DNA from: Artemisia argyi
Taxonomy: Eukaryota; Streptophyta; Magnoliopsida; Asterales; Asteraceae
Length of the DNA: 64,000 nucleotides
Reading direction: 5' to 3'
Assembly: GCA_030686995.1 (NCBI GenBank)
Contig: CM060709.1
Location: 123,100,373 to 123,164,372 of the forward strand
Shown: positions 46,897-58,500 of the stretch, in pieces
How the letters are laid out: the number at the start of each line of letters is the position of its first letter
Position numbering within the stretch: position 1 is the stretch's first letter
Program-made: the position numbers and the translations under genes
Notes under the pieces: generated by a model
What the model was told of the DNA's origin: nothing
The model's input: only the letters and a program-made list of their open reading frames with translations
Databases searched by the model: none

Positions 46897-48309
46897 TGAT
46901 GAGGCGAAAAATGAACCACTTTTAGGGGGTCATTTAAGCCCGAAATTGAATTTATTTGATCAAATATTGCCCTAAATCGTTTCTTTTGTGATTTTAGGTA
47001 CTTTGGGAGAGAAATCTGGAAAAGGAAGCAATTCGGACGTTTTTGGAGCATAAAAGTGAAGAAAACGCCAAAGACTTAATTTTCCAAGCTGGGAACAGTA
47101 TGTGACGGCGTCAAGAGTACCATCCTGACGGCGTCAAGAGTAAATTGCATGACGGCCCAGTACAGAAATGAAGGCGTCACAAGGAAGAGCGTCAAGAGTT
47201 AAATATGTGACGGCCTGGAAAAATTTAATACATGATGGAGTCAGATGTAGATCAAGGCAGTCCGAGGATTCTTTTGGCGGCGAGATGACGGCGTCACCCC
47301 TTTGTTCTTGACGCCGTCAGACTCAATTTTCTATATATAGTTTTCTAATTTTCATTCAAAAGGAGGAACAAGTTTGGAGAAACCCTAAGGCCGAACCATA
47401 TACGTTTTTTACAGGTTTTTCAAGGGTTTTCAGCCCTTGAACCCTTACATGTGTAATTGAGATAAGTGTTCTTCTAATTCAATCAATATGTCTATGTGTT
47501 GATTGTCTATATCTTGTGCTTGTCTTAATTCCACCATGCTAGGCTAGATTTATCTTGTGTTTGCTTAGATCTAATGAAACCTAGATGTTGATTATGTGTT
47601 GATTACTTGTTTATGGTTGTATTAGATGAATGATTTCAATGTTAGGCTTAAGAAAACTGGTAGATCTCCAAATGGTAACATGCTTGAACGTCTTAGGAAA
47701 CATGAACCGATGTGTACTAGGTTTTATTGGTTGTATTTAATGCATGAGTAAATTCTAATGATCCCATGTTAGGAGCTTCTTAGCCGGCTTGACATAGGAG
47801 TGAAGTAGGCACTCATAGGATTGGGGAGTTAAGTACGCCACCCCATGAATAGTATTAAGGAATACAATCCGTCATCCACGCAACTATAACAAGTAATTAA
47901 CGTGTAAAAGATATCTAGGGAGTAGTGAAATCTAAGTAAACACAATTTCTCCACTTATTGCTCACAACCTTAGTTTAATTTAGTTTTATTTTCATTTCTA
48001 GTATTTTATTTTGATTGCATCTTTAGTATTGGGTTAGTTGACTAGCAACTAATTTTGCCAAAATACTTCAAACCCGAGATTTTTACTTGCTTTCTAAAAA
48101 ATATAAAAAATACAAAAATAATCATCTCTCATCTTTAGAACTAGTATTTAGGTTTTCTAATCCTAGCGACACTATTCCTAGCTGAACGATCAATCCCCCG
48201 GTACTTGTCACTATACTATACTACAACGATCAGGTACACTGCCTGGTGGGGGTTGTAAGCTTCTCGAGATCCCTCGAGAGGTAAAGCCTGGTGCAATCCC
48301 TACGCATCA
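46897..48309 (+). repeat. 3' LTR of element D
   Basis: 1413 bp, nearly identical by eye to the 5' LTR and preceded by the same 71 bp of hAT sequence as the 5' LTR, then followed by GGTTC and the rest of the hAT gene. Anti-tRNA-Asp stretch at 48203-48231. Confidence 0.93.
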
Positions 48310-48899
48310 GGTTCCTCTACAACCTCAAACTTCGCAAGTAGTTCAAATGCAAGCAAATCTGTTGAAAAGACAAGTGATGATACAAGACGTTTCTATGAAG
48401 TTAAATCAAAACTTTTGGTAAGTTATTTGCTTGTTATATATTTTTATATATTGTCTTTGAATAATGATTGAATTACAACTTTTTAACTATTGTTTTATAG
48501 GATTTTGATGATTTTGAAAGCACAGAATTTGTAACTAACAAGAAGTCGGAATTGAAATTGTATTTGGAGGAGTCAAGAATGGAAAGGACAATGGAACTAG
48601 ATGTGTTGGCTTTTTGGAGAGCCAATCAGTTTAGATATCCTATACTTGCGAGGATGGCTCGAGATTTTTTGGCCATTCCAGTATCTACTGTCGCATCAGA
48701 GTCTACATTTAGTGCCAGCGGACGAGTACTTGATCAACAATGAAGTTCACTTAGTAAAGATACTGTCGAGGCTCTTATATGCTCAAAAGATTGGTTATAT
48801 GCAGATTCAAATGAAATTGCTCTTGATCAGCTCACTGAAGATATAATGTCGCTTGATGTTAGTGTTGAATCAGATGCTTCAAACTCGGTCAACGTTTGA

Positions 48900-50353
48900 A
48901 GAGGTAAACTTCTGATGTTAGTGTTCATATAGTAACTTCTGCTATTGATAAATGAAAATTTCATGAGATTAACTCAATTGTGCATCATACTTCTCTTATT
49001 GAAAGGTATGTTGGTAAATTTGGATGAAAACTTGATCTGGTTTGAAGTAATTTCATGGGAGCCTAGAGCTGTTATTTATCATAATTTCTTGGTTAGTATC
49101 CATTTTTATTCTGTTATTAATGCTAGCTTATTGAGTTATTTCAGTTTAAAGAAATGATAGGGAGACTTGGCCTAATTTCATGCCTAAACATGCGTGGCAG
49201 GACCTACATTTTTACAAATTACTCTAATAAAACACTATCATGCATGTTTAGGCATTAAATTAGTTACATTTTTGACCTCTTAATCATTTCTCTTCAGTTT
49301 GTTATCTAGTAACTAAGAATTGTTGTGAATAAGTTACTTTTGATCCCTCCGAATCCCGGCAAACTCTACCCTGTCTACCGGTTTTTCTTGTTAAATTTTA
49401 GGTTTGAATGTTAGTAGCAGCTATGAATTACATATTATTGCTTTAGAGGGTGTTTTGGAATTGCTTGTATTTGCTTATCAGTTTTAAGTGTTTAGATGAA
49501 AACTTGATCTGGTTAGAATGACCAACATAGTCTAGTCTTTATGCAATCTGCTCGAAATGGCAAATGGACAACATGATTGTACATAAGCATGTGTTGTATG
49601 TTTGTTAACTCAACTTGTCATAACTAAAGATTTCAATATGGCAGAAAGAAATTTTCATTTATCAAGTTGAGTTCAATATTTTTGTCAGAAAAATTAACTT
49701 TTGACAAAAATAGTAGCGAAAGTTCAAATTTTTCTGCTGCAATTTCTTTTTGTGGTCTGCTGCAATTCCAAGTTAGTTGTCTCTTGAAGTTTCTAATCAG
49801 CCCTTGTTCCATTTAGGTTGTTAAGTTGATGTTCATGAGATAGTTTCATTTCATAAGGGTTTGATATAGATTCATGCAGCCAATTAGCCCTTGTTCCATT
49901 TAGCTTAATACATGCGCTGTGGTATATTGTTGGATTACAAAAAAATTATACTTATGATTGCGCTTTTATTTAACAGGACAATTAGCAGCCAATCAGCCAT
50001 GGTGCACCGGTAATATGCTCGAGGACATGGGTTTCGCATACGGGTGAAGAGTGAAGACATTATAATTGTTTACTTTTGTTTCGTTATGTATTAGCGATAA
50101 GGATTTATCAAGGACTTTTTGTTTCGTTATGTATTAGTTAACAATATTATTAGGAACTCTCGTTAAATTGTGAACTCGTTTTGTTTCGTTATGTATTTTT
50201 TTTAACAGGCCCCTTAACAGGTTCCTTATCGTGTAACATGTTAATTTTCATGTCGTGTTCGTGTTCGAGAAAAGTGACATGATTTTTTATCGTGTCGTGT
50301 TCGTGTTAAGGTCATTCGTGTTCGTGTCTTATCGTGTCGTGTCAGACACGATA
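48900..50353 (+). other. 3' non-coding part of the hAT element
   Basis: No gene. AT-rich sequence downstream of the transposase, ending in CGTGTCGTGTTCGTG-type subterminal repeats (50250-50350) next to the right terminal repeat. Confidence 0.7.
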
Positions 50354-50930
50354 TGCCAGCTCTAAGCTCAACCAACAAAATCTCCATCACCTCCAAAATA
50401 CCAAAGCTTGACCCTATTGAACTTTTTGGCACTCCACCAACATCACCTCATCCTTTTCTACAAGACTTAGATGATCTTCCACGTAGATCAACCAATCCAC
50501 CACCATTTCCTTTGTTTGGCTCCATTGAACGAATGGCAAATAAACCACGGGCTTTCTTTGAGCCTAATGAGCCATTTGAACAAGAACAACCACCTCAACA
50601 AGAATCATCACAACCAAAACCATTGTTGTTTTACCCAATCTACAAAGAAACCCATGGTCATTTGTATGGAGAACCAAACTTCCAACACCATGATCAACCT
50701 CCACCTCAAGAGTCTCAACCACCCTCTCAATCCCAATCCCAACACTTTGAGTCTTTCTTTCCTTCGTATGAAGAAATTGAGGCTTCGTTGTGGAACAACC
50801 CTCCAAACACCCATGAGGAGATCAATGATCGCCTCGACAACTTGTACACTTTTAAAAACATGGTGGACACACACCTCCATCAAGCGCTGGAATTCCAATC
50901 TGCCTTGCTCTTATCCGTTGTAGCACCAAA

Positions 50931-52757
50931 TGTAACAACCGTGGTTTTAGCAGGTCAGTTTGACTGATAGTCTTGACTCGGTTGACGTTTGTTTGGTGTA
51001 TCTTAGGTGTTTGAAGTGATATAGGTGAGTTTTAGCACTAAATCCCTTTGAGTAAATGGTTTTTATTGTGATTTGGAAAGTATGGAATTTGGGAAAGTTC
51101 ATTTTGATTGCCTTTGTGGTGTAGAAATGACTTGTGAAGTTTTTGGTGTTTTTGTGTTTTTGCGTAACGAGTTTTCGTTCAAGTATTTGAGCGTTAGCAA
51201 GTTACGAGGAGTTTGTTTTTATGTGTTACTCTTTTAAAAGAGTGAAAATCTATTTTTGGAAACCTTGTTTTGAAAATGATAATTTTTCCGGTCTGTCGTA
51301 AAATTAAGGTTTATCGCGTAAGACGTTAGGTTTCGTTGTGGGTTCGCATAAAACATAAAAAGTATGAGGTTTTGGGAATAATAAATAAATTTAATAAAAA
51401 AAATATAAATATATATCCTATATATATAAAAATCGGCCAAGAGGGTTTTTAGGGGAAAAAGGAAACCCAATTTGAGTCCATATATGATTCTTAGACCCAA
51501 CGGTTATCCATAATTAATATATAAACAAACCAAAACACCACAAATCCCTTTTTCTCTGGTTTTGGGTCGTTCAAGAGCAAGGGGCAAGGAAGGAAAAAAA
51601 ACTAGGGTTTATAATTGTGAAGCAATAATTAAGAATCAAGGTAAAATTCTTAAAACACATGTTTTATTGTTTGATTAATTACTCGAATTCATGTAATATT
51701 AAGTATGACTGATCTAGGGTTTTTAAGTTTATGTAAATTAATTAATATAAACATGTTGGGATCAATTAATGATTATGTTATGATGAATGGTGAAGAGAAT
51801 TGAGCGTAAAACATGCTAGTTATTGAATTAGGGTTTGAAAAGAAAATTAGTGCTGTAAAGATTCGAAGGTATTTAATAGATGGTAATGAGTTAGATCACG
51901 AAATTTTAGTCTAAATTGAAGTTTAATGAAATATCTTTCTAAAAAGTCCGCCCACGGTTGATTTCGAGGTCTGGAAGTTAATCTTTTGATTTTTCTTTGT
52001 TAAGGTGTCAAAGCAGTAAAACCGGGACAGATTTAGGTCATAAGTTTGGTAGTGAGATATGGATTAAAAAGTGAGATTTAGCTTAGCCCTTCTGGTTGAG
52101 TTAAGTTAAATATGTACTTGGACTCCCACGCGAAGGATTTGCGACAAAAGGTTGTATAAGTATTTTAATTTAATTAAAACTTTTTGGTGTGCGTTCAGAT
52201 CCGAATCTGGATAGTTTGTAAGTTTGATTTTATGAAGGGTATTTGTGTGTGTTTTTATAACATGGTCTTCTGGTAGTAGCTTGTGTACATCCAAGGGATA
52301 ATGGTATATTTTTTGTGTGAGTTATTGAGCCTTTAAAGTTATTATTTCATGTGGGCGAATGTACCCTAAAATTCTACGTTTTCTGATTTTAAAAGTGCTA
52401 AGGATTGAGTGAGTATTAGGATTTGGTGGTGATTAGTATGGAGTCTAGGAGATCTATGGTAGGTCATATGAATCTTAGACATCCATCATATTCGTATTAC
52501 ATGGGTTATAGCTTTTAGCTTAGCCATGTGTAACGTGGACTTATTTTGTGTGATATAGATTTGTGATTTGTGTTTGTGGAAGCTGCAAAGTTTGAGGTGA
52601 GTTCATAGTCCCATTTTTACTTTGTTTTTGTTGGGTTTTGAATTCTGCTGCTGAGTGAAACTACTGCTCTGATGAAACTGCTGCTAATGTAAATGACTCT
52701 GCTGCTGATGACAAAGTGCTGCTAAGGGAAAATGCTGCTGAAGGAAACTACTACTAG
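50931..52757 (+). repeat. Chromovirus-like gypsy LTR fragment
   Basis: Starts TGTAACAACCGTGG, a typical 5' end of plant chromovirus LTRs, and cuts the proline-rich frame. A GGTGAGTTCATAGTCCC block at about 52595 is typical of the 3' half of such LTRs. From about 52640 the sequence turns into CTGCTG-rich stretches that reappear at 53280-53380 on the other side of the following copia LTR. No gene, no target duplication found. Confidence 0.5.
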
Positions 52758-53102
52758 TGTGATAAGCATGCATTCGAAGTAGATAATTATAGAATAGATT
52801 GTGTATATATCTTATACGTTTAGAATATTCTTATCTTGCATAGAAAGTTATTGTAAACCTAGTAGGACTGCTTGGCCTATAAAAGGAGGATCCTAGGGTT
52901 AGATTAAGTATGTATTGTTTATTTTTCATTTACACTTCAAGGTTGTAAAACCCTAGCATTGTCGAGTGCTCGTATTAATAATATTGAAGTGTTGATAGTG
53001 AATTGTTCTTCTTAAGTTAAGCTTTTACATTCCGCATTCAAGCTTAAGTGTTTACATTAAGTCAACTTCTATATAAGATCGTTTGCTCAACTGGGATCAA
53101 CA
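52758..53102 (+). repeat. Copia-type LTR with primer site
   Basis: TGTGATAAGCATGC to GGGATCAACA (345 bp), then TGGCATCAGAGCT (53105-53117), a common variant of the initiator-Met primer site. CCTATAAAAGG near 52877 is a good TATA box. No partner LTR of this sequence is seen. Confidence 0.65.
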
Positions 53103-53117
53103 AGTGGCATCAGAGCT

Positions 53118-54344
53118 AGGTTAGCTCGTTACCTAAGGATTTACAAGGTTTTATGGTCATTGGAAGAAAGCAGTTGTGTGAGGGTACGATTGATTTTCAA
53201 GGCTTCTTCATGTTTATCAATTGTTTAAGGTATTGTATTGTGCCACTCGTAACAAATTTTTCGGTTGCTCGATATAATGGTTTCTGCTGCTGCACTATTC
53301 GATACTATTATTGCTTTCGAGAGATTCTACTACTAGTTATTTGTTTCTGCTGCTCGAAAGATTTATTCTGCTGCTGCATTTAGGGATTTGGAGATGGTTT
53401 ACACACACATGGATTATTTGGTTTTCACACACACATGAGGAGTTTGGTATATTTGTTCGAAAAAATATTTATGGCTTTTTCTTATTGATTAATTGATTAC
53501 GAAGAAGATGGATTATCACATATTTGATGTTGTAGTTGAGTTTCACAAATTTGTGTTCTTATCATATCTCAAAGTGGGTGTTACACTTTGAAGATAACTT
53601 GTTTGTTTTATACAGTGGTGACAAAGACTTGTCAAATCTAGCTTTCATAGGTCAAGGGGATGATGGACGAAGACCTAGTTAACTATCACTTGAAGGAGTT
53701 ACGTTATTGTGCTCAGTGTCTCATTGAAGATGAGGATTTTGTCAAGAGATTGCAGTCTACTTATATATTTGGTTTTGGGTATAAGTTCAAAGTCACGTGG
53801 ATAGTACAAGACATAAGACACAAGTTTGGGATATTCTACTTCTTCATCAAGTTCGTTATATTTGGTTTTCTTCACATGTGATCATTACATAGAGGCTACA
53901 GATTTGAAAAATCACGAAGATGGTTAACACTTGGATTTCAGGGGAAGCATTTTCTATAGTGTTTAATCATTGACATGCATCACTCGAGGGGAAGATTTTT
54001 GCTATTATGAGTTGATATTACTACTGCTGGTTTAAGTTTCTATTGCCTTAATTTCATTTTTAGTAAGCTTTTTGGTGTACATTCATAGAGGGTATCTTGA
54101 GGCATTAGAATATTGGATTAGAAGTGTGATATTGGTTCGTGGTGGTTCAAATCAAAGTTGCTTCTGCTTAGCTTCTCCTAGTGGATAATGACCAAAAGGG
54201 GAAGAAGAGTCTACTTGAATATTTGCAACTTGAAGATCCTTGGTGGTACATGTTATTTAAGTTCACGTGGTGAGCTTAAGGGGAAGATTGTTTCATTCAT
54301 GAAGATCAAGATGAAGGTTTTGTAATTATCAACTAGGGGAAGAT
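53118..54344 (+). other. Interior of a non-autonomous copia element, ending in a polypurine tract
   Basis: No Gag or Pol. The frame 53660-53881 is short and unrecognised. The 3' part repeats AGGGGAAGATT-like motifs (about 53988, 54196, 54280, 54335), the last (AGGGGAAGA, 54335-54343) lying directly against the next LTR. Confidence 0.5.
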
Positions 54345-54738
54345 TGTTGGGTTTTATAATTGAGTTGATAAATACAAAACTACAAGTGAAGAATGAAGAC
54401 AATGCAAAATACAAGGACTTGCTTTACAAAGAAGTTTTTATTTATTAGTCCTTCGTAGTATTTTGTAAACCCTAATCCTCTAGTATATAAAGAGGACATG
54501 GGTCATTAGTTTGGTGAAAACAGAAAAGATGTAGTCGACTAGTAAAGGGGTGTGTGTGTGTCTAGGCGTCAAGTTCCTACAATGGACGCCTAGAGTTTGT
54601 AATAGTTGGTAGAGATGATGACGAGAAACCTTGTTCAATAACAATGATGTTTTAGTTATTCCGCTTTGCATCTTATTGTCTTTGTTATTGTTTAACCCTA
54701 GTGCTCAAAACGATCCATGGAGTCTAATAAACTCAACA
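54345..54738 (+). repeat. Copia LTR flanked by a polypurine tract and a primer site
   Basis: TGTTGGGTTTTATAATTG to AATAAACTCAACA (394 bp). TATATAAAGAGG near 54483 is a TATA box. A perfect 10-bp hairpin TCTAGGCGTC/GACGCCTAGA lies at 54561-54594. The primer site TGGTATCAGAGCT follows at 54741-54753, so it is the 5' LTR of the gag at 54825; the tract before it makes it look like a 3' LTR as well. Confidence 0.8.
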
Positions 54739-54824
54739 ATTGGTATCAGAGCTTGTGATCTAGAAGTTGTAATCAAGAAGAAATTGTTCCTTGCAAGTTT
54801 GTTGTTCCTAATCAACTGCTAAAG

Positions 54825-55542
54825 ATGGGTGATGACACACATATGGTGACTGCTTCAAAGGTTCCCATGCTCAACCCTGGTGAATATGAGCTATGGAAGA
54901 TGAGAATCAGATAGTACATTCGCATGATTGACTTTAACATGTGGAATGTGATCATGAATGGTGACTCTTTACCAAAGAAAGGTCCTGATGGTAAAGATAT
55001 ACCAATCAAGTCTGCTGAAGAGAACTCAGTGAGGAAGATGGAGATCAAGGCACACAGTATTCTCTTAATGGGAATACCTAATGAATTTCAGTTGGACTTT
55101 GATAGCTGTGGGACTGCTAAAGAGTTAATGGATGCTATTGAATTCAGGTTTGGAGGGAATGATGCTACCAAGAAGTCAAGGAAAAACATGTTGAAGCATC
55201 AGTTTGAGATCTTTACTGCTGAAAGTGGAGAGAAGATTAATGGCACCTACAACAGGCTCAATCAACTTGTCAGTCATTTAAAACTTGTTGGCTATGTGGT
55301 TCCACAAGAAGATGTAAATCTCAAGTTTCTCAGAAGTCTTGCACCTGAATGGAGTATGCACACTGTTGTTTGGAGGAATAAGCCTGACTTTGAAACTATA
55401 AAGTTGGAAAGTCTCTATAACAACTTAAGAGTGTATGAACCAGAGTTGTCTACTTCATCTACTTCTAGTACACAAAATCTAGCCTTTATATCTTCAAAGT
55501 CAAAGGGGTCTAAAGAATCTCACTCTCCTGCTTATGGAGTAT
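54825..55542 (+). pseudogene. Copia gag (UBN2 type), 5' part
   Basis: Starts MGDDTHMVTASKVPMLNPGE, then YELWKMRIR, a TAG at 54913-54915 where relatives have glutamine, and continues MGIPNEFQLDFDSCGTAKEL, IEFRFGGNDATKKSRKNMLK, FLRSLAPEWSMHTVVWRNKP and DFETIKLESLYNNLRVYEPE. This is a textbook copia Gag N-terminal region, very like composite-family members I recall. It is cut at 55542 by the long gypsy LTR after SPAYGVL; the zinc knuckle and polymerase are not in the window. Confidence 0.9.
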
Positions 55543-58500
55543 TGATGAGTGCTCAAACACTCATCGTTTTTGACGTATTTAAACTGCTAAAACATACAAA
55601 AACAATCAAAAAGATATCAAAATACTTAAATTATCCCAGGGATTGTATTTTATGTGTTTCAAATGCAAAATATGCAAAAACAAAGAAAAAACGTACAAAG
55701 TTTGTAATATTGGCAGTTTCAGTCCCCCAAGTTTCAAAACTTGTCAAATTTAGTCCCTATGCATTTATTTTGAAAGGAAAAGTCAACCCAAGGTTTTGAA
55801 AGTAAAAAAAAAAAACATAAAAAATTACACTTGGGTAATAAGTTTTCCAAAATTACAAGTTTGGTCCCTGAAAATCCAAAAATGGCAAAATAAGTCCCTG
55901 GGAAATTTTGAAATTTGGAAAATGGAAAAATGGTTTGTGAACTTTGGAATCATAACATATTTGGTCCTTGAAAGCAATTGGGAAAATTACACTTTTAGTC
56001 CCTTGGGTTTGGAAAAGTTGCAAAATTGGTCCTTGATAACTTACAACCATCCGGACCCTTATTATATTTAAACCCAAAACCAAACCTCAAATCCATTCCA
56101 TGATCCAGTCCAAAGCCAGATCCACCCAGGCCCAAACACCAAGCCCATTCCCTTTTTATTATATCTAGGGTCAAAGAGTCAACATGGGTCAAAAACCCAG
56201 TCAACTCCATCCCCTTCCCTTTTTCCCCCGTTTTCCAGGTTTCATGTCCCCCCCTTCCTCACCTTTTTCCAACCAAGAGCCACCCCAATTAATACACCCT
56301 ACCAACCTATCCCACCACAATAAATTAGCCACAACAACTCTCACCCGTCCCACTATAATTTGGCCATTTCACATTTGGCGGGAAAAAGCAATCAAGGGTC
56401 AAGATTGATCAAAGCTTAAATTAATGGATGGGATTTGGTCTATGGTCAAAGCAAAACCTAATGGGACTCTCAAATTGGGCCAGGAAGCCATGTGGGAAGA
56501 AGGAAGTCTTATTTTTAGGTCGTTATATATATTAAGCTCTTAGAATCATTGTAAAGTGTGTATTATTGTAATTTTTAGTTTTAGAAATGTTTTAATTATC
56601 TTTTGTAACTCAGTTTGAATGAATGAAAGCAATGTTCTAATTTTCCCTTCTGTTTAACTTTTCCAAGTTTCATTTAAATTTATCAAGTGCAAATTTCAGT
56701 TTCTAATGTGTGTATGAGTTATTCATAAGTTAATATAAACTCAGAAAAAAGGTTTTATAAGCTTTACAAGCTTGTGATAACATCCAAAACTCAGTTTTCA
56801 ATAATTACTAAAAAATTAAGAAAAATCAAAAATAAATAAAAAATCATGGACAAGGGTTAAATAAGCAAGGAGCACTGTGTATATGGGATGGCAGTGGGTT
56901 AGTGCTTATTGGTAAGCATTAGGATTGGTTCTTGTGGTTCTTGATCTCAGTTGTTGGCTTGGAAAAGCACATTGTGAGTTTTTGCTACCTATTCTACCTT
57001 TACTGTCTTCATTTGTTAAAGTAGTGTTTCAAGTTGGTAATTTCTATTTAATTGTGCTTAGAATTACTTAGGGTGAGTTTATTAATCATTCACTAAGGAT
57101 AGAAGTTAGATTTGTTTCAAAAATCATCAAAAATATTTGTTAAAGGGGTGTTTGGATTGAACTGTTTAGGGAGTTGTGGTGTTTCTCAGTTGTTATTGAT
57201 TGTTTGCATAGCTCACTCAAGGTCTAAAAACTCAAAATCAAGTCTCTGTTTAGTGGTTTCCAACACAGAAAGTCAAATCACCTCTTGAATCACCTTGACA
57301 GTTAACTGTCAAGGTAATTGGGTCTCAAAACTCACCATTTAGCTTAAAAGTTGTTCTTATACCTAAATTCAGTCATAATATAGCTTCTTACTTCAGTTTT
57401 AGTGTTTATGATCCATCCAAAGTTCAAGAAAGTCAAAATCTTAAGTTTCTTAAAAAAGTCAAAAGGTGCAAGTTCAGATTTTTGCCAAAATGGCTTGAAT
57501 TAAATTGATTTTTGTGTTTGGACTTAAGACCTGAAACTTGTTGTGTGTGTACACTATAAGCTAAACATTTGATCTTCACAATTGTTACATTTTTGTGATT
57601 TCTTTTATTGGACCAAAACACCCTTGGAAGAGACCTGCAGGGCAAGGTATCTGCCCTGTCTCAGCAGACCCCAGCTCACCACCCAACTTTGGTGGTCATT
57701 TGTGGTTACCCCAGTGGGTCCCACACCTCCAACTTTGCACCATTCAACCCCCTCCTACCAGGGATTAAGGGTTGACCAGTTGCTTGACCTATAGACCAGC
57801 GGACCCCACTTAGTTTTGCATCCAAAGTTTGTCCCAGTCTGTCTCAGAACCAAATAAGCAAACAGCTTATTGTGGTGTTTTAGCTTATTTAATTAGCTTA
57901 TTTGTGTGTTATTTGTTTTAACTTGTTCATTGTACTTATTTGCATCTGTTTTCACCAAAGTGGACCCCACATTAGCTCATTTGAGTTTATTTCCACTCTT
58001 GGTCAAAGAAAGTCAACTGTCAAGGTTTTAAGCACTTGAAGTGCTTATTTCCTTTACCACAGTCAAACCCACTTCACAAAAGTTCCTTATAAACTTATAA
58101 CAAGCAGTTTTGAAAAAGAAAATCCCAAATAAGCCCAACTTAATAGAAGTGATAGCTTCTATTTAAGCCAATTGGCTTATTCTTCAGCTTATTGATAAGC
58201 AATTCTCATTTTTATAATTTTCCTATGCTTCTGGTGTGTAAAAATAATTTCTGTAATTTTTTCAGATTTTTCTTGCATCATTTAGTATTTTTCTTAATTT
58301 AAAATAGTTTTTAGTAATTATTAAATAGTTAATAATTAATAATAATTAATTAGAAAATCAGAAAAATATAAATTAAATTCTAAAATTAGTTTTTAGTTAT
58401 TTTTGATTTTTCCAAATTTTATTTTCATTTTTCTAGTGTATTTTAATAATTAATTAGAATTTAGGTTAATTTAAATAATTAAAGAGTAATTAATAATTAG

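Larger units (their letters stand above)
41995..48309 (+). mobile_element. Athila-type element D inside the hAT transposase gene
   Basis: LTRs 41995-43407 and 46897-48309 (1413 bp each); duplication GGTTC at 41990-41994 and 48310-48314. It has the best primer site of the family (TGGCGCCGCTGCCGGGGA, 43414-43431, one mismatch to the tRNA-Asp complement). One coding frame with a stop (43590-44798), then the conserved non-coding region, which ends prematurely at 46796. The last part up to the 3' LTR has been replaced by 29 bp copied from 44575-44603 and 71 bp copied from the hAT flank. Confidence 0.93.
40442..48899 (+). pseudogene. hAT (Ac-like, BED zinc finger) transposase, split by element D
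   Basis: Exon part 40442-41994: a BED-type finger near residues 40-90 (C-x2-C with ...LRHKERC), the hAT core with SDLWSSITTDGYLAITVHFI, VTLDNASSNDR, MRCCARILNLIVQEGLKEID and DVPTRWNSTF. After element D, from 48310, the frame resumes in phase once one GGTTC copy is discounted, passes an 83-bp intron (48418-48500, GT..AG), and gives the dimerisation domain DVLAFWRANQFRYPILARMA, DFLAIPVSTVASESTFSASG. One premature TGA (48741-48743) stands where related proteins carry Tyr-Arg after GRVLDQ, then the frame continues to the natural end at 48899. Total about 720 residues, normal for the family. Confidence 0.92.
39631..50364 (+). mobile_element. hAT transposon with intact ends, carrying a nested LTR element
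   Basis: Terminal inverted repeats TAGATCTGGCA (39631) and, inverted, TAGAGCTGGCA (50354-50364), with the exact 8-bp target duplication AGCTCAAC at 39623-39630 and 50365-50372: diagnostic hAT features. Length is 10,734 bp, about 4.4 kb without element D. The subterminal 5' region has two roughly 30-bp palindromes (39699-39728, 39751-39780) and CCTGTTAAGACACG-type repeats; the 3' subterminal region has CGTGTCGTGTTCGTG-type repeats (50250-50350). It encodes a nearly complete transposase. Confidence 0.96.
39363..50930 (+). pseudogene. Proline/glutamine-rich protein of unknown function, split by the hAT element
   Basis: First part 39363-39622: starts MTKSNNSTPS, an in-frame TGA at 39393, then serine- and proline-rich sequence with TPSPRPQNVISTPPPTKTPI. 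Second part 50373-50930, in another frame after about 50400: PKLDPIELFGTPPTSPHPFL, ERMANKPRAFFEPNEPFEQE, SQSQHFESFFPSYEEIEASL and NDRLDNLYTFKNMVDTHLHQ. The low-complexity composition suggests a retroelement structural or linker protein, perhaps of the element carrying 37255-38360, but I do not recognise it. The hAT insertion, a stop, a frameshift and truncation at 50930 by an LTR make it non-functional. Confidence 0.5.

Noticed and set aside
50471..50923. Frames on both strands overlapping the proline-rich second part
   Set aside because: The frame giving the proline/glutamine-rich protein continues the composition of the part left of the hAT element; the others are shadows of its biased codons.
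53660..53881. 73-codon frame starting MMDEDLVNYHLKEL
   Set aside because: Short, no similarity recognised, and the tail is hydrophobic low-complexity; cannot be told from chance.
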